From positions 1 to 64,000 of the forward strand of contig JBGTGQ010000089.1 of assembly GCA_041746635.1 (NCBI GenBank): a DNA stretch of 64,000 nucleotides. The letters run 5' to 3'. The position numbers and the translations under genes were made by a program. The notes under the pieces are model-generated. The model saw only the letters and a list, made by a program, of their open reading frames with translations, was not told the origin of the DNA and did no database searches. This document shows, in pieces, positions 50,809 through 59,315 of this stretch (the stretch's first letter is position 1; each line of letters opens with the position of its first letter). This stretch comes from CAMASH01 sp041746635. Lineage in GTDB: Bacteria > Verrucomicrobiota > Verrucomicrobiia > Chthoniobacterales > Terrimicrobiaceae.

Positions 50809-52211
50809 CCGACCGAGCCCTCCATTTCGAGGTCAATGAGGCGCTTGAGTTCCACCGAGTATTCCATCGGAAACTGCTGAACGAGATCGTTGACGAAGCC
50901 ATTGACTGCGAGGCTCATGGCCGCGCCTTCGGAAATCCCGCGCTGCTGCATGTAGAAGATCTGCTCCGCGCTGATCTGGCTCACGCTGGCTTCGTGCTGG
51001 CAGGAATTGCCTTGGCCGCGCACGGAAATGGCGGGATAGGTGTCGGTGCGAGCGGTGGAATTGATTAGCAGGGCGTCGCACTCGGTGTTGTTTTTACAAC
51101 CCTTGAGATGCTTGGGCATGTGGACGAGGCCGCGATAAGTGGCGCGGCCCGTGCCGACGCTGATCGATTTCGAGACGATGTTGCTGGTGGTCTCATCGGC
51201 GGCATGGATCATTTTTGCGCCGGTGTCCTGATGCTGGCCGTCGCCGGCCAGGGCGATTGAAATGACTTCGCCGCGGGCTTTGCGGCCCTTCATGACCACG
51301 CCGGGATACTTCATGGTCAGACGCGAACCGATGTTGCAGTCGATCCATTTGATCTCGGCTTCCTCGTGGGCGAGACCGCGTTTGGTCACGAGATTGAAAA
51401 CGTTCGGGCTCCAGTTTTGCACCGTGACGTATTGGATTTTCGCACCCTTGAGCGCGACCAGTTCGACCACGGCGCTGTGCAATGTGGCGGTCTCGAATTT
51501 CGGCGCGGTGCAGCCTTCCATGTACATGACCTCGCTGCCCTCGTCGGCAATGATGAGGGTGCGTTCGAATTGACCGAAATTTTCCGCGTTGATGCGGAAG
51601 TAGGCTTGGAGCGGATGCTTCACCTTCACGCCCGGGGGCACGTAGATGAACGACCCGCCGGAGAAGACGGCGCTGTTCAGCGCACTAAACTTATTGTCAC
51701 CGGTGGGGATGACCTTGCCGAACCATTTGCGGAAAATCTCCGGGTGCTTGAGCAGGCCTTCGCCCGAACCGACAAAAATGACACCCTGTTCGCCGACCGC
51801 CGCCTTGATGTTCGAATAAGCTGCCTCGCTGTCGAATTGGGCCTCGACGCCGGCGAGGAATTTGCGCTCCTGCTCGGGAATGCCCAGGCGTTCAAAGGTG
51901 AGCTTCATTTCCTCCGGCACGTCGTCCCAGGACCGTTTCGGCTGGGTGCCCTGCGAGAGGTAATAGCGGATGTTGTTAAAAATGATGTTGTCGAGATCGT
52001 GGCTGGCCCAATGCGTCGGCATGGGTTTCTCCAGGAATTTGCGGTAAGCATCGCGGCGGAATTCGCGCACCCATTCCGGGTCTTTCTTGATCTCGGAGAT
52101 GTATTCAATGGTCTTTTCCGAAAGACCGGTGCCGGCGTCGAACTCGTAGTTGACGTCGTACCGGAAATCCCCGACCGAGCGGTCGATGCCGATATCTGTT
52201 TGGGTGTTCAT
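50805..52211 (-). CDS. sufB: Fe-S cluster assembly scaffold protein
   Basis: A 468-residue SufB. The hallmark beta-helix holds TALHSAVVELVALKGAKIQY, YVTVQNWSPNVFNLVTKRGL, NIGSRLTMKYPGVVMKGRKA and VSRSISVG-like NIVSKSISVGTGRATYRGLV. The conserved Cys for cluster assembly sits in KNNTECDALLINSTARTDTY (Cys) and the C-terminal EASVSQISAEQIFYMQQRGI. The N-terminus matches SufB (IEYISEIKKDPEWVREFRRD). It is the middle gene of the suf operon, 68 nt after sufC, the gap being taken by a repeat. Confidence 0.96.
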   Translation of the reverse strand: MNTQTDIGIDRSVGDFRYDVNYEFDAGTGLSEKTIEYISEIKKDPEWVREFRRDAYRKFLEKPMPTHWASHDLDNIIFNNIRYYLSQGTQPKRSWDDVPEEMKLTFERLGIPEQERKFLAGVEAQFDSEAAYSNIKAAVGEQGVIFVGSGEGLLKHPEIFRKWFGKVIPTGDNKFSALNSAVFSGGSFIYVPPGVKVKHPLQAYFRINAENFGQFERTLIIADEGSEVMYMEGCTAPKFETATLHSAVVELVALKGAKIQYVTVQNWSPNVFNLVTKRGLAHEEAEIKWIDCNIGSRLTMKYPGVVMKGRKARGEVISIALAGDGQHQDTGAKMIHAADETTSNIVSKSISVGTGRATYRGLVHMPKHLKGCKNNTECDALLINSTARTDTYPAISVRGQGNSCQHEASVSQISAEQIFYMQQRGISEGAAMSLAVNGFVNDLVQQFPMEYSVELKRLIDLEMEGSVG

Positions 52212-52221
52212 TGTATTTTAG

Positions 52222-52275
52222 TGGCGTCGGCATCCCGCCGATGTCTGGGTTGGTTCATCGGCTGGAAGCCGAGCT
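52222..52275. repeat. CGGCATCCCGCCGATG / CATCGGCTGGAAGCCGAGC repeat between sufC and sufB
   Basis: CGGCATCC-CGCCGATG forms a short hairpin and GGTTCATCGGCTGGAAGCCGAGC follows. A related unit is at 16365-16410. It fills the sufC-sufB gap. Confidence 0.65.
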
Positions 52276-52279
52276 ACTT

Positions 52280-53035
52280 TCATGCCGCGACTGCCGTCTT
52301 CTTTTCCACCCAATCGTAACCGTTGGCTTCGAGTTTGAGGGCAAGGTCTTTTTCTCCGCTCATGACGATGCGGCCGTCCACCATCACGTGAACCACATCG
52401 GGCACGATGTAATCTAAAAGGCGCTGGTAGTGGGTGATGACGAGCAATCCGCGATCGGGTCCGCGCAGGGCGTTGACGCCGTCGGAAACAATCTTGAGGG
52501 CATCAATATCGAGGCCGCTGTCGGTTTCATCCAGCACGGCATAAGAAGGCTCCAACATGGCCATCTGCAGGATCTCGCAGCGTTTTTTTTCGCCGCCGGA
52601 AAATCCTTCGTTGACCGAGCGCGCGGTGAAGGCGCGGTCGATTTTGAGGGCGTCCATTTTGACGTAGAGCCGTTTGTAATACGCCACGGCATCGAGTTCC
52701 TCGCCCTCGGCCAAACGGGCCTGCACGGCGGCGCGCAGGAAATTGGCAATGGTCACGCCGGGAACTTCCATGGGATATTGAAAGGCCAGAAACAGGCCGG
52801 CGCGGGAACGCGCGTCCGGTTCCAGGCCGAGAATGCTCTGGCCATCCATCTGAACATCACCGCCGGTGACTTCGTAACTCGGGTGTCCGGCCATGACCTT
52901 GGCCAGGGTGCTTTTGCCCGAGCCGTTCTTGCCCATGATGGCGTGGACTTCGCCCTTGGGGACTTCGAGGTTCAGGCCCTTGAGGATTTCCTTGCCGGCG
53001 ATGTTGGCGTGCAGATTTTGGATGGAGAGACTCAT
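52280..53035 (-). CDS. sufC: Fe-S cluster assembly ATPase
   Basis: The 251-residue ATPase of SufBC2D. Motifs: Walker A IMGKNGSGKSTLAKVMAGHP, Q-loop FLAFQYPMEVPGVTIANFLR, signature VNEGFSGGEKKRCEILQMAM, Walker B PSYAVLDETDSGLDIDALKI, H-loop VITHYQRLLDYIVPDVVHVM. Start is ATG 53035 (MSLSIQNLHANIAGKEIL), overlapping the Fur-like stop by ATGA. A longer frame to 53110 would translate the repeat (ATDAKQRPGFQIEN) and is rejected. Confidence 0.97.
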   Translation of the reverse strand: MSLSIQNLHANIAGKEILKGLNLEVPKGEVHAIMGKNGSGKSTLAKVMAGHPSYEVTGGDVQMDGQSILGLEPDARSRAGLFLAFQYPMEVPGVTIANFLRAAVQARLAEGEELDAVAYYKRLYVKMDALKIDRAFTARSVNEGFSGGEKKRCEILQMAMLEPSYAVLDETDSGLDIDALKIVSDGVNALRGPDRGLLVITHYQRLLDYIVPDVVHVMVDGRIVMSGEKDLALKLEANGYDWVEKKTAVAA

Positions 53036-53529
53036 GAAATTTTCGATTTGAAAGCCTGGCCGTTGCTTCGCATCCGTTGCAGGCGATTTTGGATTTTCGA
53101 TTGGCTGCATGAAGCGCAGAGACCGCGCAGGGTGATTTCGCTGTGGGTCACCGTGAGACCCTTGGGGAGGTCGAAGGCGCGTTCAAGGTGCCGGCCGGTG
53201 GCGAGAGGGACGTCGTGGACCTTGGCACAATGTTGGCAGACAAAGTGTCCGTGTTCTTGGAGATTGGCGCAAAAGCGGGTGGCTTCGCGCTCGACATTGA
53301 CCTGCCGGGCGAGTCCGCAAGAGACCAGCGTTTCCAGGCAGTTGTAAACCGTGGCCAGGGAGATGTGTGGCATGTGCTGCTTGGTGCGCAGGAAAACCTC
53401 CGTGGCCGTGGGATGGTCGCGCTTGGCCAGCAAGACGTCATAGACTTCACGGCGCTGGGGAGTAAGGCGATGGCCGCTATGGCTGATCGTCTTCTCGTAG
53501 CCTGAGGGCTCATGCGGAGCGGGTTTCAT
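53032..53529 (-). CDS. Fur-family regulator, PerR-like
   Basis: A 165-residue metalloregulator. Winged helix: RLTPQRREVYDVLLAKRDHP, TATEVFLRTKQHMPHISLAT with VYNCLETLVSCGL; structural zinc Cys98 and Cys101 (FVCQHCAKVHD) plus Cys138 and Cys141 (GLCASC). This four-Cys site is shared by PerR and Fur. It heads the suf operon, and a PerR-like box (53561-53575) sits upstream of it. About the last 20 residues (KIQNRLQRMRSNGQAFKSKI) are encoded by the dispersed repeat and overlap sufC. Peroxide or iron sensing is likely. Confidence 0.88.
   Translation of the reverse strand: MKPAPHEPSGYEKTISHSGHRLTPQRREVYDVLLAKRDHPTATEVFLRTKQHMPHISLATVYNCLETLVSCGLARQVNVEREATRFCANLQEHGHFVCQHCAKVHDVPLATGRHLERAFDLPKGLTVTHSEITLRGLCASCSQSKIQNRLQRMRSNGQAFKSKIS
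53038..53103. repeat. Dispersed repeat forming the Fur tail, copy 2 (see 17851-17913)
   Basis: Matches the repeat in hisH in inverted orientation (core AAAGCCTGGCCGTTGCTTCG then CATCCGTTGCAGGCG). It gives the C-terminal residues of the Fur-like protein and ends just before the sufC ATG. Confidence 0.85.
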
Positions 53530-53560
53530 ATCCCCACTGTATCTGCGACCGAATCCTAAT

Positions 53561-53575
53561 CAATAATAATTCTAA
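53561..53575 (-). promoter_or_regulatory. PerR/Fur-type box TTAGAATTATTATTG
   Basis: On the minus strand TTAGAATTATTATTG matches the PerR consensus TTATAATNATTATAA in 12 of 14 defined positions... (mismatches at position 4 and at the end). It lies 32 nt upstream of the fur start, and 165 nt from the sod start on the other strand. Autoregulation of the fur-suf operon, and perhaps sod control, is inferred. Confidence 0.55.
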
Positions 53576-53739
53576 TTTGTCTTCGCGGAGGGATGCGGAT
53601 TGACTCGCCTGGCGGGAGTCACCAAATTTTCCGCCGCAGAGATCAGCAGGACCTCGAAAACAACGCCGCGAGGCCAAAGCGCGGTAATTTTTACATACGG
53701 CCGGTTGCATGACCGTCCGCGATTTGTAGTCTGATCTTT

Positions 53740-54501
53740 ATGCAAACTCCCGACTACACTTCGGTCAGCGGTTTCAGCCGCCGATCCGCTCTCCGTCTTG
53801 GCCTCGGCTCCATCGCCGCCGCGCTTTTCGCCAATTCCTGGCAGGGACAGGCCTTCGCCCAAACTCCGAGCGCGCCCGCGCCAACCGGTCCTTACACCCT
53901 GCCGCCGTTGCCGTATCCTTACGAGGCGCTGGAGCCGCACATCGACACGTGGACCATGCAGATCCACCACGATAAACATCACAAGGCCTACGTGGACAAT
54001 GCCAACAAGCTCCTGGCCGACCAGCCCGAGCTGGCCAAGCTTTCTCCCGAAGAGTTGCTCAAGAATCTCGACAAGGCCCCGGAGGCCATTCGCGCGGGCC
54101 TGCGCAATAACGTGGGCGGACACGTCAACCATTCGCTCTTCTGGCAAATGATGTCGCCCAAGGGTGGAGGCAAACCCGCCGGGGATCTGGCCAAGGCGAT
54201 TGATGGAAACTTCGGTTCCTTCGAGGAGTTTCAAAAGCAGCTCAACGAAGCGGCGACCAAGCGTTTCGGCAGCGGCTGGGCCTGGCTCGTGCTGAAGGAT
54301 GGCAAGCTAGAGATCATTTCGTCCGCCAATCAGGACGCTCCAATCATGGATGGCCTCACCCCGCTTCTTGGCCTCGACGTGTGGGAACACGCTTATTATT
54401 TGAAATACCAAAACCGCCGTCCCGATTACCTTACCGCGTGGTGGAATGTGGTGAATTGGGATTTCGTGAGCGGGCAATACGCCAAGTCGCTCAAAGGTTG
54501 A
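53740..54501 (+). CDS. Fe/Mn superoxide dismutase with Tat signal
   Basis: A 253-residue SOD with an unusually long N-terminus: twin Arg14-Arg15 (SGFSRRSALRLGLGSIAAAL) and an AxA-like cleavage site near residue 40 (QAFAQ) indicate Tat export. The enzyme core starts YTLPPLPYPYEALEPHIDTW. Metal ligands: the His in MQIHHDKHHKAYVDN, HVNHSLFWQMM, LDVWEHAYYLKYQNRRPDY (Asp, His). GSGWAWLVL is also conserved. An exported SOD guards the periplasm. Mn or Fe cannot be told by eye. Divergent from fur, suggesting shared oxidative-stress control. Confidence 0.93.
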   Translation: MQTPDYTSVSGFSRRSALRLGLGSIAAALFANSWQGQAFAQTPSAPAPTGPYTLPPLPYPYEALEPHIDTWTMQIHHDKHHKAYVDNANKLLADQPELAKLSPEELLKNLDKAPEAIRAGLRNNVGGHVNHSLFWQMMSPKGGGKPAGDLAKAIDGNFGSFEEFQKQLNEAATKRFGSGWAWLVLKDGKLEIISSANQDAPIMDGLTPLLGLDVWEHAYYLKYQNRRPDYLTAWWNVVNWDFVSGQYAKSLKG

Positions 54502-54503
54502 AA

Positions 54504-54566
54504 CTGGAGGGATGCGGGCTCTCGCATCCTTGGAATTTTGGGATGCAAGGGCCTGCATCCGTCCAT
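54504..54566. repeat. Variant copy of the GGAGGGATGCGGG palindromic repeat
   Basis: GGAGGGATGCGGGCTCTCGCATCC, then GGGATGCAAGGGCCTGCATCC, resembling the ends of 13243-13340. Both halves form hairpins. It fills the gap between sod and the HMG-CoA reductase gene and could end sod transcription. Confidence 0.6.
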
Positions 54567-54608
54567 GCGCTTTTCCGTTCGATCACGACGGGCTGAAATA
54601 AGCTCGAA

Positions 54609-55916
54609 ATGGCGGGCATTTTGCCCATGATGCCGCCAATGCCTTCGAGTTCCCACAATGCGTCCTCTCACGTGGACCGCTTGGCCTCCGGCAGTCTTCC
54701 TGCGGATGTGTTGCAACACCTGCGACCGCGTTTCGATCCGCTTCCGCCGCGTGTCCCTGGGGCGTCCCTTTCGTCCGAGGAAGCCATCAATCGGCGCTGG
54801 GCCCTGCTTCCCGCTGCGGGAGAGGCCAAAGCGGTTCTGTGGTCGGGCCAGGATCTTGCGGAATATTCCGGGAATATCGAAAATTTGATTGGCACGATTT
54901 CGATGCCATTGGCCATTGCGGGCCCCTTGCGCGTCAATGGCTGCGCAGCCCGGGGTGATTATTATGTGCCGCTGGCCACGACCGAAGCGGCGTTGGTCGC
55001 CTCCTACACCAGAGGATGTCAGTTGCTCAGCGAAAGCGGAGGCTGCACCACGCTCATTCTGGCGGAAGGGGTCAGCCGGGCACCGGGCTTTGTTTTTTCC
55101 GATCTGCAGGAAGTCGGGACCTTCGTCACTTGGGTGCTGACGCAAAAGGAAACGTTTGCCCAGGAAGCCGAAGCGACCACCCGCCATGGCAAGTTGCTCG
55201 ATATGCGCCTCACCGTGGAAGGCAATCATGTATACGTGACCTTCGAATATTTCACCGCCGACGCAGCCGGACAAAACATGGTGACCATCGCGACCCAGGC
55301 GATCTGCGATTACATCCGCGATCATTCGCCGGTGCGGCCGCGGCACATGTTTGTGGAAGCCAATCTCTCCGGGGACAAGAAGGCCAGCGCACAATCCTTT
55401 CAAACGGTGCGCGGACGCAAAGTCGCGGCCGAGTGCCTGATTCCGGCGGAAGGACTGAAGAAGCGTCTTCACACCGACGCCTCAGCCCTGGAGGAATACT
55501 GGAGGATGTCGGCTCTGGGCGGAGTGCTGAGTGGAACGATCGGAGTGCAGGGGCATTATGCGAACGGATTGGCCGCTCTTTTCATTGCGACCGGACAGGA
55601 TGCAGCCTGCGTCTCAGAGGCGGCCGTGGGAGTTACCCGCTTCGAGGCCAGGCCCGATGGCAGCCTTTACGCGGCAGTGACGCTTCCCAACCTCATCGTG
55701 GGAACCGTCGGGGGGGGCACGGGACTGCCGAGCCAGTCCGCCTGTCTGGAGATTCTTGGCCTCAAGGGAACCGGTCAGGCCCGGGCGCTGGCCGAAGTCG
55801 CGGCGGCGCTCGCCCTGGCCGGAGAGTTGTCCATCATCGGGGCCATGGCGGCGGGGCATTTCACCCGGGCTCACGCGAAACTTGCGCGGCAAAAACCCTC
55901 TCATGCCAGCCCCTGA
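54609..55916 (+). CDS. Hydroxymethylglutaryl-CoA reductase
   Basis: Converts HMG-CoA to mevalonate with NAD(P)H. The 435-residue protein lacks membrane helices. The catalytic tetrad is visible: Glu about 94 (ENLIGTISMPLAIAGPLRVN), Lys about 257 (SGDKKASAQSFQTVRGRKVA), Asp about 218 (DAAGQNMVTIATQAICDYI) and His about 416 (AAGHFTRAHAKLAR); GTVGGGTGLPSQSACLEILG is the NAD(P)-site loop. The sequence is closer to class I-type enzymes in VPLxTTEAALVASYxRG. The start may be one of several Met (MAGILPMMPPM). It opens an operon with six further genes, unusual for this enzyme; other mevalonate genes are not in view. Confidence 0.93.
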   Translation: MAGILPMMPPMPSSSHNASSHVDRLASGSLPADVLQHLRPRFDPLPPRVPGASLSSEEAINRRWALLPAAGEAKAVLWSGQDLAEYSGNIENLIGTISMPLAIAGPLRVNGCAARGDYYVPLATTEAALVASYTRGCQLLSESGGCTTLILAEGVSRAPGFVFSDLQEVGTFVTWVLTQKETFAQEAEATTRHGKLLDMRLTVEGNHVYVTFEYFTADAAGQNMVTIATQAICDYIRDHSPVRPRHMFVEANLSGDKKASAQSFQTVRGRKVAAECLIPAEGLKKRLHTDASALEEYWRMSALGGVLSGTIGVQGHYANGLAALFIATGQDAACVSEAAVGVTRFEARPDGSLYAAVTLPNLIVGTVGGGTGLPSQSACLEILGLKGTGQARALAEVAAALALAGELSIIGAMAAGHFTRAHAKLARQKPSHASP

Positions 55917-56826
55917 AACCGGCGTTTTGCGCTGGTGGATTTATCAGCGGGAACGTTTTCCCATCGTTGCGCACGGTCCGCTGATTCTGGCGTTCAGCCT
56001 CTGCGCGGTGTGCTTTTCCGCCCTCCTGCGCGGCGCAGATCGCTTTCCGGCGTGGCCGATTATCGCGGTGGCATTTTTCTCATCCTTTTTCTCGTTTCTT
56101 CACTTGCGGCTGGCGGACGAGTTCAAGGACTTTGACGAAGATTCCCGCTACCGGCCATATCGGGCCGTTCCGCGTGGCCTGGTTACGCTGCGCGAATTGG
56201 GCGTCCTGTGGGTGATCACCGGACTGCTGCAACTGGCTCTCGCCATCGCGCTGAATGTTCGTCTGGTTCCGTTCCTGCTTGTGACCTGGCTCTATCTTGG
56301 CCTCATGAGCCGGGAGTTTTTCTGCCGGAAGTGGCTCAAGGCCCATCCCTTCACCTACATGTGGACGCACATGTTCATCATGCCGCTGATCGATTTTTAC
56401 GCGACCTCCTGCGACTGGCTGCTCGCATCAGGACATCCGCCGGCGGGATTGTCTTGGTTTGTGTTAGTCAGCTTTCTCAACGGTTTCATCATTGAGATCG
56501 GCCGCAAGATCCGGGCTCCCGGTGACGAGGAACCAGGGGTCGAAACCTACTCGATGATCTGGGGTCGCCGGAGAGCTGTCGGGGGCTGGCTCTTGGCCAT
56601 GGCGTTGACCGGAGGTGTCGCGCTGGTCGCGGCCAGCAAGATTGGATTTCTTCTTCCGGTGGCGATTGGTCTGGGCGGCTTGTTGGCCGGATCGGTTTTT
56701 GTGGGGGTGCGTTTTCTTGGTGCTCCCCAAAGCGGCAAGGCCTTCGAGGCGTTGTCCGGTGTTTGGACTTTGTGCCTTTATCTTTTTCTGGGCGTCATTC
56801 CTCTTGCTTGGAAGTTGCTGACATGA
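55903..56826 (+). CDS. UbiA-superfamily prenyltransferase, atypical
   Basis: 307 residues from ATG 55903 (MPAPETGVLRWWIYQRERFP), overlapping the reductase end by 14 nt. It has eight or nine helices. The first Asp-rich motif is RLADEFKDFDEDSRYRPYRA (DExxDxDEDS), the second site IEIGRKIRAPGDEEPGVETY plus SMIWGRRRAVG. These differ from the NDxxD and DxxQD of quinone-type UbiA and from the copy at 23 kb. So it likely joins a prenyl chain onto an unknown acceptor. Inner membrane. Coupled to the dikinase-like gene by ATGA. Confidence 0.85.
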   Translation: MPAPETGVLRWWIYQRERFPIVAHGPLILAFSLCAVCFSALLRGADRFPAWPIIAVAFFSSFFSFLHLRLADEFKDFDEDSRYRPYRAVPRGLVTLRELGVLWVITGLLQLALAIALNVRLVPFLLVTWLYLGLMSREFFCRKWLKAHPFTYMWTHMFIMPLIDFYATSCDWLLASGHPPAGLSWFVLVSFLNGFIIEIGRKIRAPGDEEPGVETYSMIWGRRRAVGGWLLAMALTGGVALVAASKIGFLLPVAIGLGGLLAGSVFVGVRFLGAPQSGKAFEALSGVWTLCLYLFLGVIPLAWKLLT

Positions 56827-59315
56827 AACTCGTCACGGATTGGCGCGACTCTGCCTTTGCCCACCTGCCCGTCGGCGGCAAGGCCCGTGCGCTGGGGGCG
56901 TTGAGTCAGGCGGGCTTTTCGGTTCCTCCGTGGATGGTCGTGCTGCCCGAAGCGGCGGCAGTCGAAACAGGTTTGTTGGAGGAGCATCTCCAGGCCTTTC
57001 TTGATCAGCAACCTGGACCCGTGGCCGTTCGTTCCTCCGCGTCGGATGAAGACGGCGCGTCTCATTCGTTCGCGGGTCAGTTGGAAAGTTACCTGAATGT
57101 AGAGCGCGTTGATGTGATGAAAAAAATTCGAGCGGTCTGGGAGTCCGGATTTAGCGAACGCATTGTTCTCTACCGGAAGCAGGCCGGTCTTTCCCATCCG
57201 CCGCCGGTGCCCGCCGTCATCATCCAGCAAATGGTTCCGGCGGAGTCGGCGGGCGTGGCTTTCAGTGCCGATCCTGTATCGGGAAAGCGCGGCCTCGTCG
57301 TCGTCGCTTCCGTGCAGGGCTTGGGTGAAACCTTGGTCTCCGGCGAAATGACGGGCGACTCGTTTCATGTCGATCGGGCCAATCGAATCGTTCACCGCGA
57401 GACGAAGGGTTCCCCTTCTCTCACCGATCCGCAAGTGCTCGAAGTCGCGGCTCTGGCCCGGCAGGCCGCCCGCCACTTTGGCCGTCCGCAGGACATCGAA
57501 TGGGCACGGGCGGGAAACACCCTCTTCCTTCTCCAATCCCGTCCCATCACGTCCCTGGCCAACCAGATTGATCCCGAGGGAGCCTGGCAACTCTGGGACA
57601 ATAGCAATATTGCTGAAAGCTACAGCGGCGTGACCACCCCGCTCACCTTCAGTTTCGCGCGTCATGTCTATGAGGAGGTTTATCGGCAATTCGTCAAAAT
57701 CCTGCGCGTACCCCAAAGGCGCATTGAAGCGAATCACGATGTTTTCGGCCGCATGCTGGGGCTCATGCGCGGCCAGGTGTTCTACAACATGCTGAGCTGG
57801 TATCGGGTGCTGGCCATGTTGCCCGGCTTCGCCGTCAACCGGCATTTCATGGAGCAGATGATGGGCGTGAAGGAGAGCCTTCCCGCGGAAGCGCTGACCG
57901 GCCTTGTCGGCGAACCGCGCCAGACCAGCCTGCGAGACTACGCGGAGATCGCGAGCACGCTGGCGGGGTTGTTGGCCAATCACGTTCTCCTCCAGGGAAA
58001 AATCGAGGCCTTCTATCGCCGGCTCGATCAGGCCCTGCAATTGGGCGAAATATCCCTGGAGGAAATGCGGCCTGACGAACTCGCCGCCGCTTATCGGCAT
58101 CTGCAAAATCAATTACTCACCCGCTGGGACGCACCGCTGATCAACGATTTTTTCGCCATGATCTACTTTGGCGTCTCCCGCAAGCTGGTTGACCAATGGT
58201 GTGGCGATCCTGACGGCACTTTGCAAAACGACCTGATCGCCTGCCAGGGTGGAATTATCAGCGCCGAACCGGCCAAACGCATGATGCGACTGGCGGAATT
58301 GGCGCGTCAGAGCCCGGCCTTGGCCGCGGTGTTGGATGACGGCAGCCTTGCCGAGATTCGGGAAACGCTGAAACACCATTCGGAATTCGAAATCGAATAC
58401 CGCGGCTACCTCGATAAATTCGGCGACCGTTGTTTGGAAGAGTTGAAGCTGGAGAGTTCCACCCTGCACGACGATCCCTTGATGCTGCTGCGCTCGATCG
58501 GTCGGCTGGCCCGGCGTCCCCCGCAAAAATCGGCCAAGATGGAGTCCGTCGCCGTGGAAGCTGAGCGAAGGGTGACCGAGGCGCTGGCCGGACATCCCCT
58601 GCGCAGGATGATTTTTGATTTCATCATTCGCCAAACCCGCGATCGGGTGCGCGACCGCGAGAACCTGCGTTTTGAACGCACCCGGGTTTTCGGCCGGGTG
58701 CGGCGGATCTTTGTCGAATTGGGCCGGCGACTCCATGGCCTGGGGGTCCTGGACGATGCCCGCGATATTTTTTATCTCGAGGCCGAGGAAGCGATGGGGT
58801 TCGTGGAGGGCACGGCGATCACGACAAATCTCAAGGACCTCGCCCGTTTGCGCCGGGAAGAATTCGCCCGCTGGGCCGAGGATTTTCCTGCCGGGCGTTT
58901 TGAAACGCGTGGTGTGGTTTACGCGGGCAACACGTTTCAGCCAAAGACACCGGCAAACCCCTCCGCGCCACCGGGTGAGGAGCGCAAAGGCATTGGCTGC
59001 TGTCCCGGCATTGTGCGCGGTAAGGCCCGCGTGATCCTCGATCCACGACAGGCCGTGATTGAGCCGGGAGAAATCCTGGTTGCGCCGCGCACCGATCCGG
59101 GATGGATCATGCTCTTTCCTTCCGCCGCCGGCTTGCTGGTCGAGCATGGCAGCCTGCTCTCCCACTCGGCCATCGTGGCCCGCGAGATGGGCATTCCGGC
59201 CGTGGTTTCCATCGAGGCCCTGACCGCGTGGCTCCGCACCGGAGACAGCGTTGAGCTGGACGGAAGCACCGGGCGGGTGACCCGACTGCAACCGGAGGAA
59301 AATGCTCATGCCTAG
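56823..59315 (+). CDS. PEP-synthase/rifampicin phosphotransferase-like dikinase
   Basis: An 830-residue three-domain protein. ATP-grasp domain (about 1-260): FSVPPWMVVLPEAAAVETGL, PVAVRSSASDEDGASHSFAG and VIIQQMVPAESAGVAFSADP. Middle domain (about 270-720): LWDNSNIAESYSGVTTPLTF, a motif of RPH-type enzymes that hold the acceptor. C-terminal swivelling His domain: ILVAPRTDPGWIMLFPSAAG, EHGSLLSHSAIVAREMGIPA, with catalytic His about 781. RPH enzymes pass the beta-phosphate of ATP onto an alcohol. Unlike PEP synthase, there is no PEP/pyruvate-barrel domain. Substrate unknown; a polyprenyl alcohol or a lipid acceptor in this operon is possible. Confidence 0.85.
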   Translation: MKLVTDWRDSAFAHLPVGGKARALGALSQAGFSVPPWMVVLPEAAAVETGLLEEHLQAFLDQQPGPVAVRSSASDEDGASHSFAGQLESYLNVERVDVMKKIRAVWESGFSERIVLYRKQAGLSHPPPVPAVIIQQMVPAESAGVAFSADPVSGKRGLVVVASVQGLGETLVSGEMTGDSFHVDRANRIVHRETKGSPSLTDPQVLEVAALARQAARHFGRPQDIEWARAGNTLFLLQSRPITSLANQIDPEGAWQLWDNSNIAESYSGVTTPLTFSFARHVYEEVYRQFVKILRVPQRRIEANHDVFGRMLGLMRGQVFYNMLSWYRVLAMLPGFAVNRHFMEQMMGVKESLPAEALTGLVGEPRQTSLRDYAEIASTLAGLLANHVLLQGKIEAFYRRLDQALQLGEISLEEMRPDELAAAYRHLQNQLLTRWDAPLINDFFAMIYFGVSRKLVDQWCGDPDGTLQNDLIACQGGIISAEPAKRMMRLAELARQSPALAAVLDDGSLAEIRETLKHHSEFEIEYRGYLDKFGDRCLEELKLESSTLHDDPLMLLRSIGRLARRPPQKSAKMESVAVEAERRVTEALAGHPLRRMIFDFIIRQTRDRVRDRENLRFERTRVFGRVRRIFVELGRRLHGLGVLDDARDIFYLEAEEAMGFVEGTAITTNLKDLARLRREEFARWAEDFPAGRFETRGVVYAGNTFQPKTPANPSAPPGEERKGIGCCPGIVRGKARVILDPRQAVIEPGEILVAPRTDPGWIMLFPSAAGLLVEHGSLLSHSAIVAREMGIPAVVSIEALTAWLRTGDSVELDGSTGRVTRLQPEENAHA

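Noticed and set aside
53036..53110. Upstream start for SufC
   Set aside because: The extra 25 residues are translation of the dispersed repeat (same peptide as the HisH tail); the family start MSLSIQNLHA is coupled to fur by ATGA.
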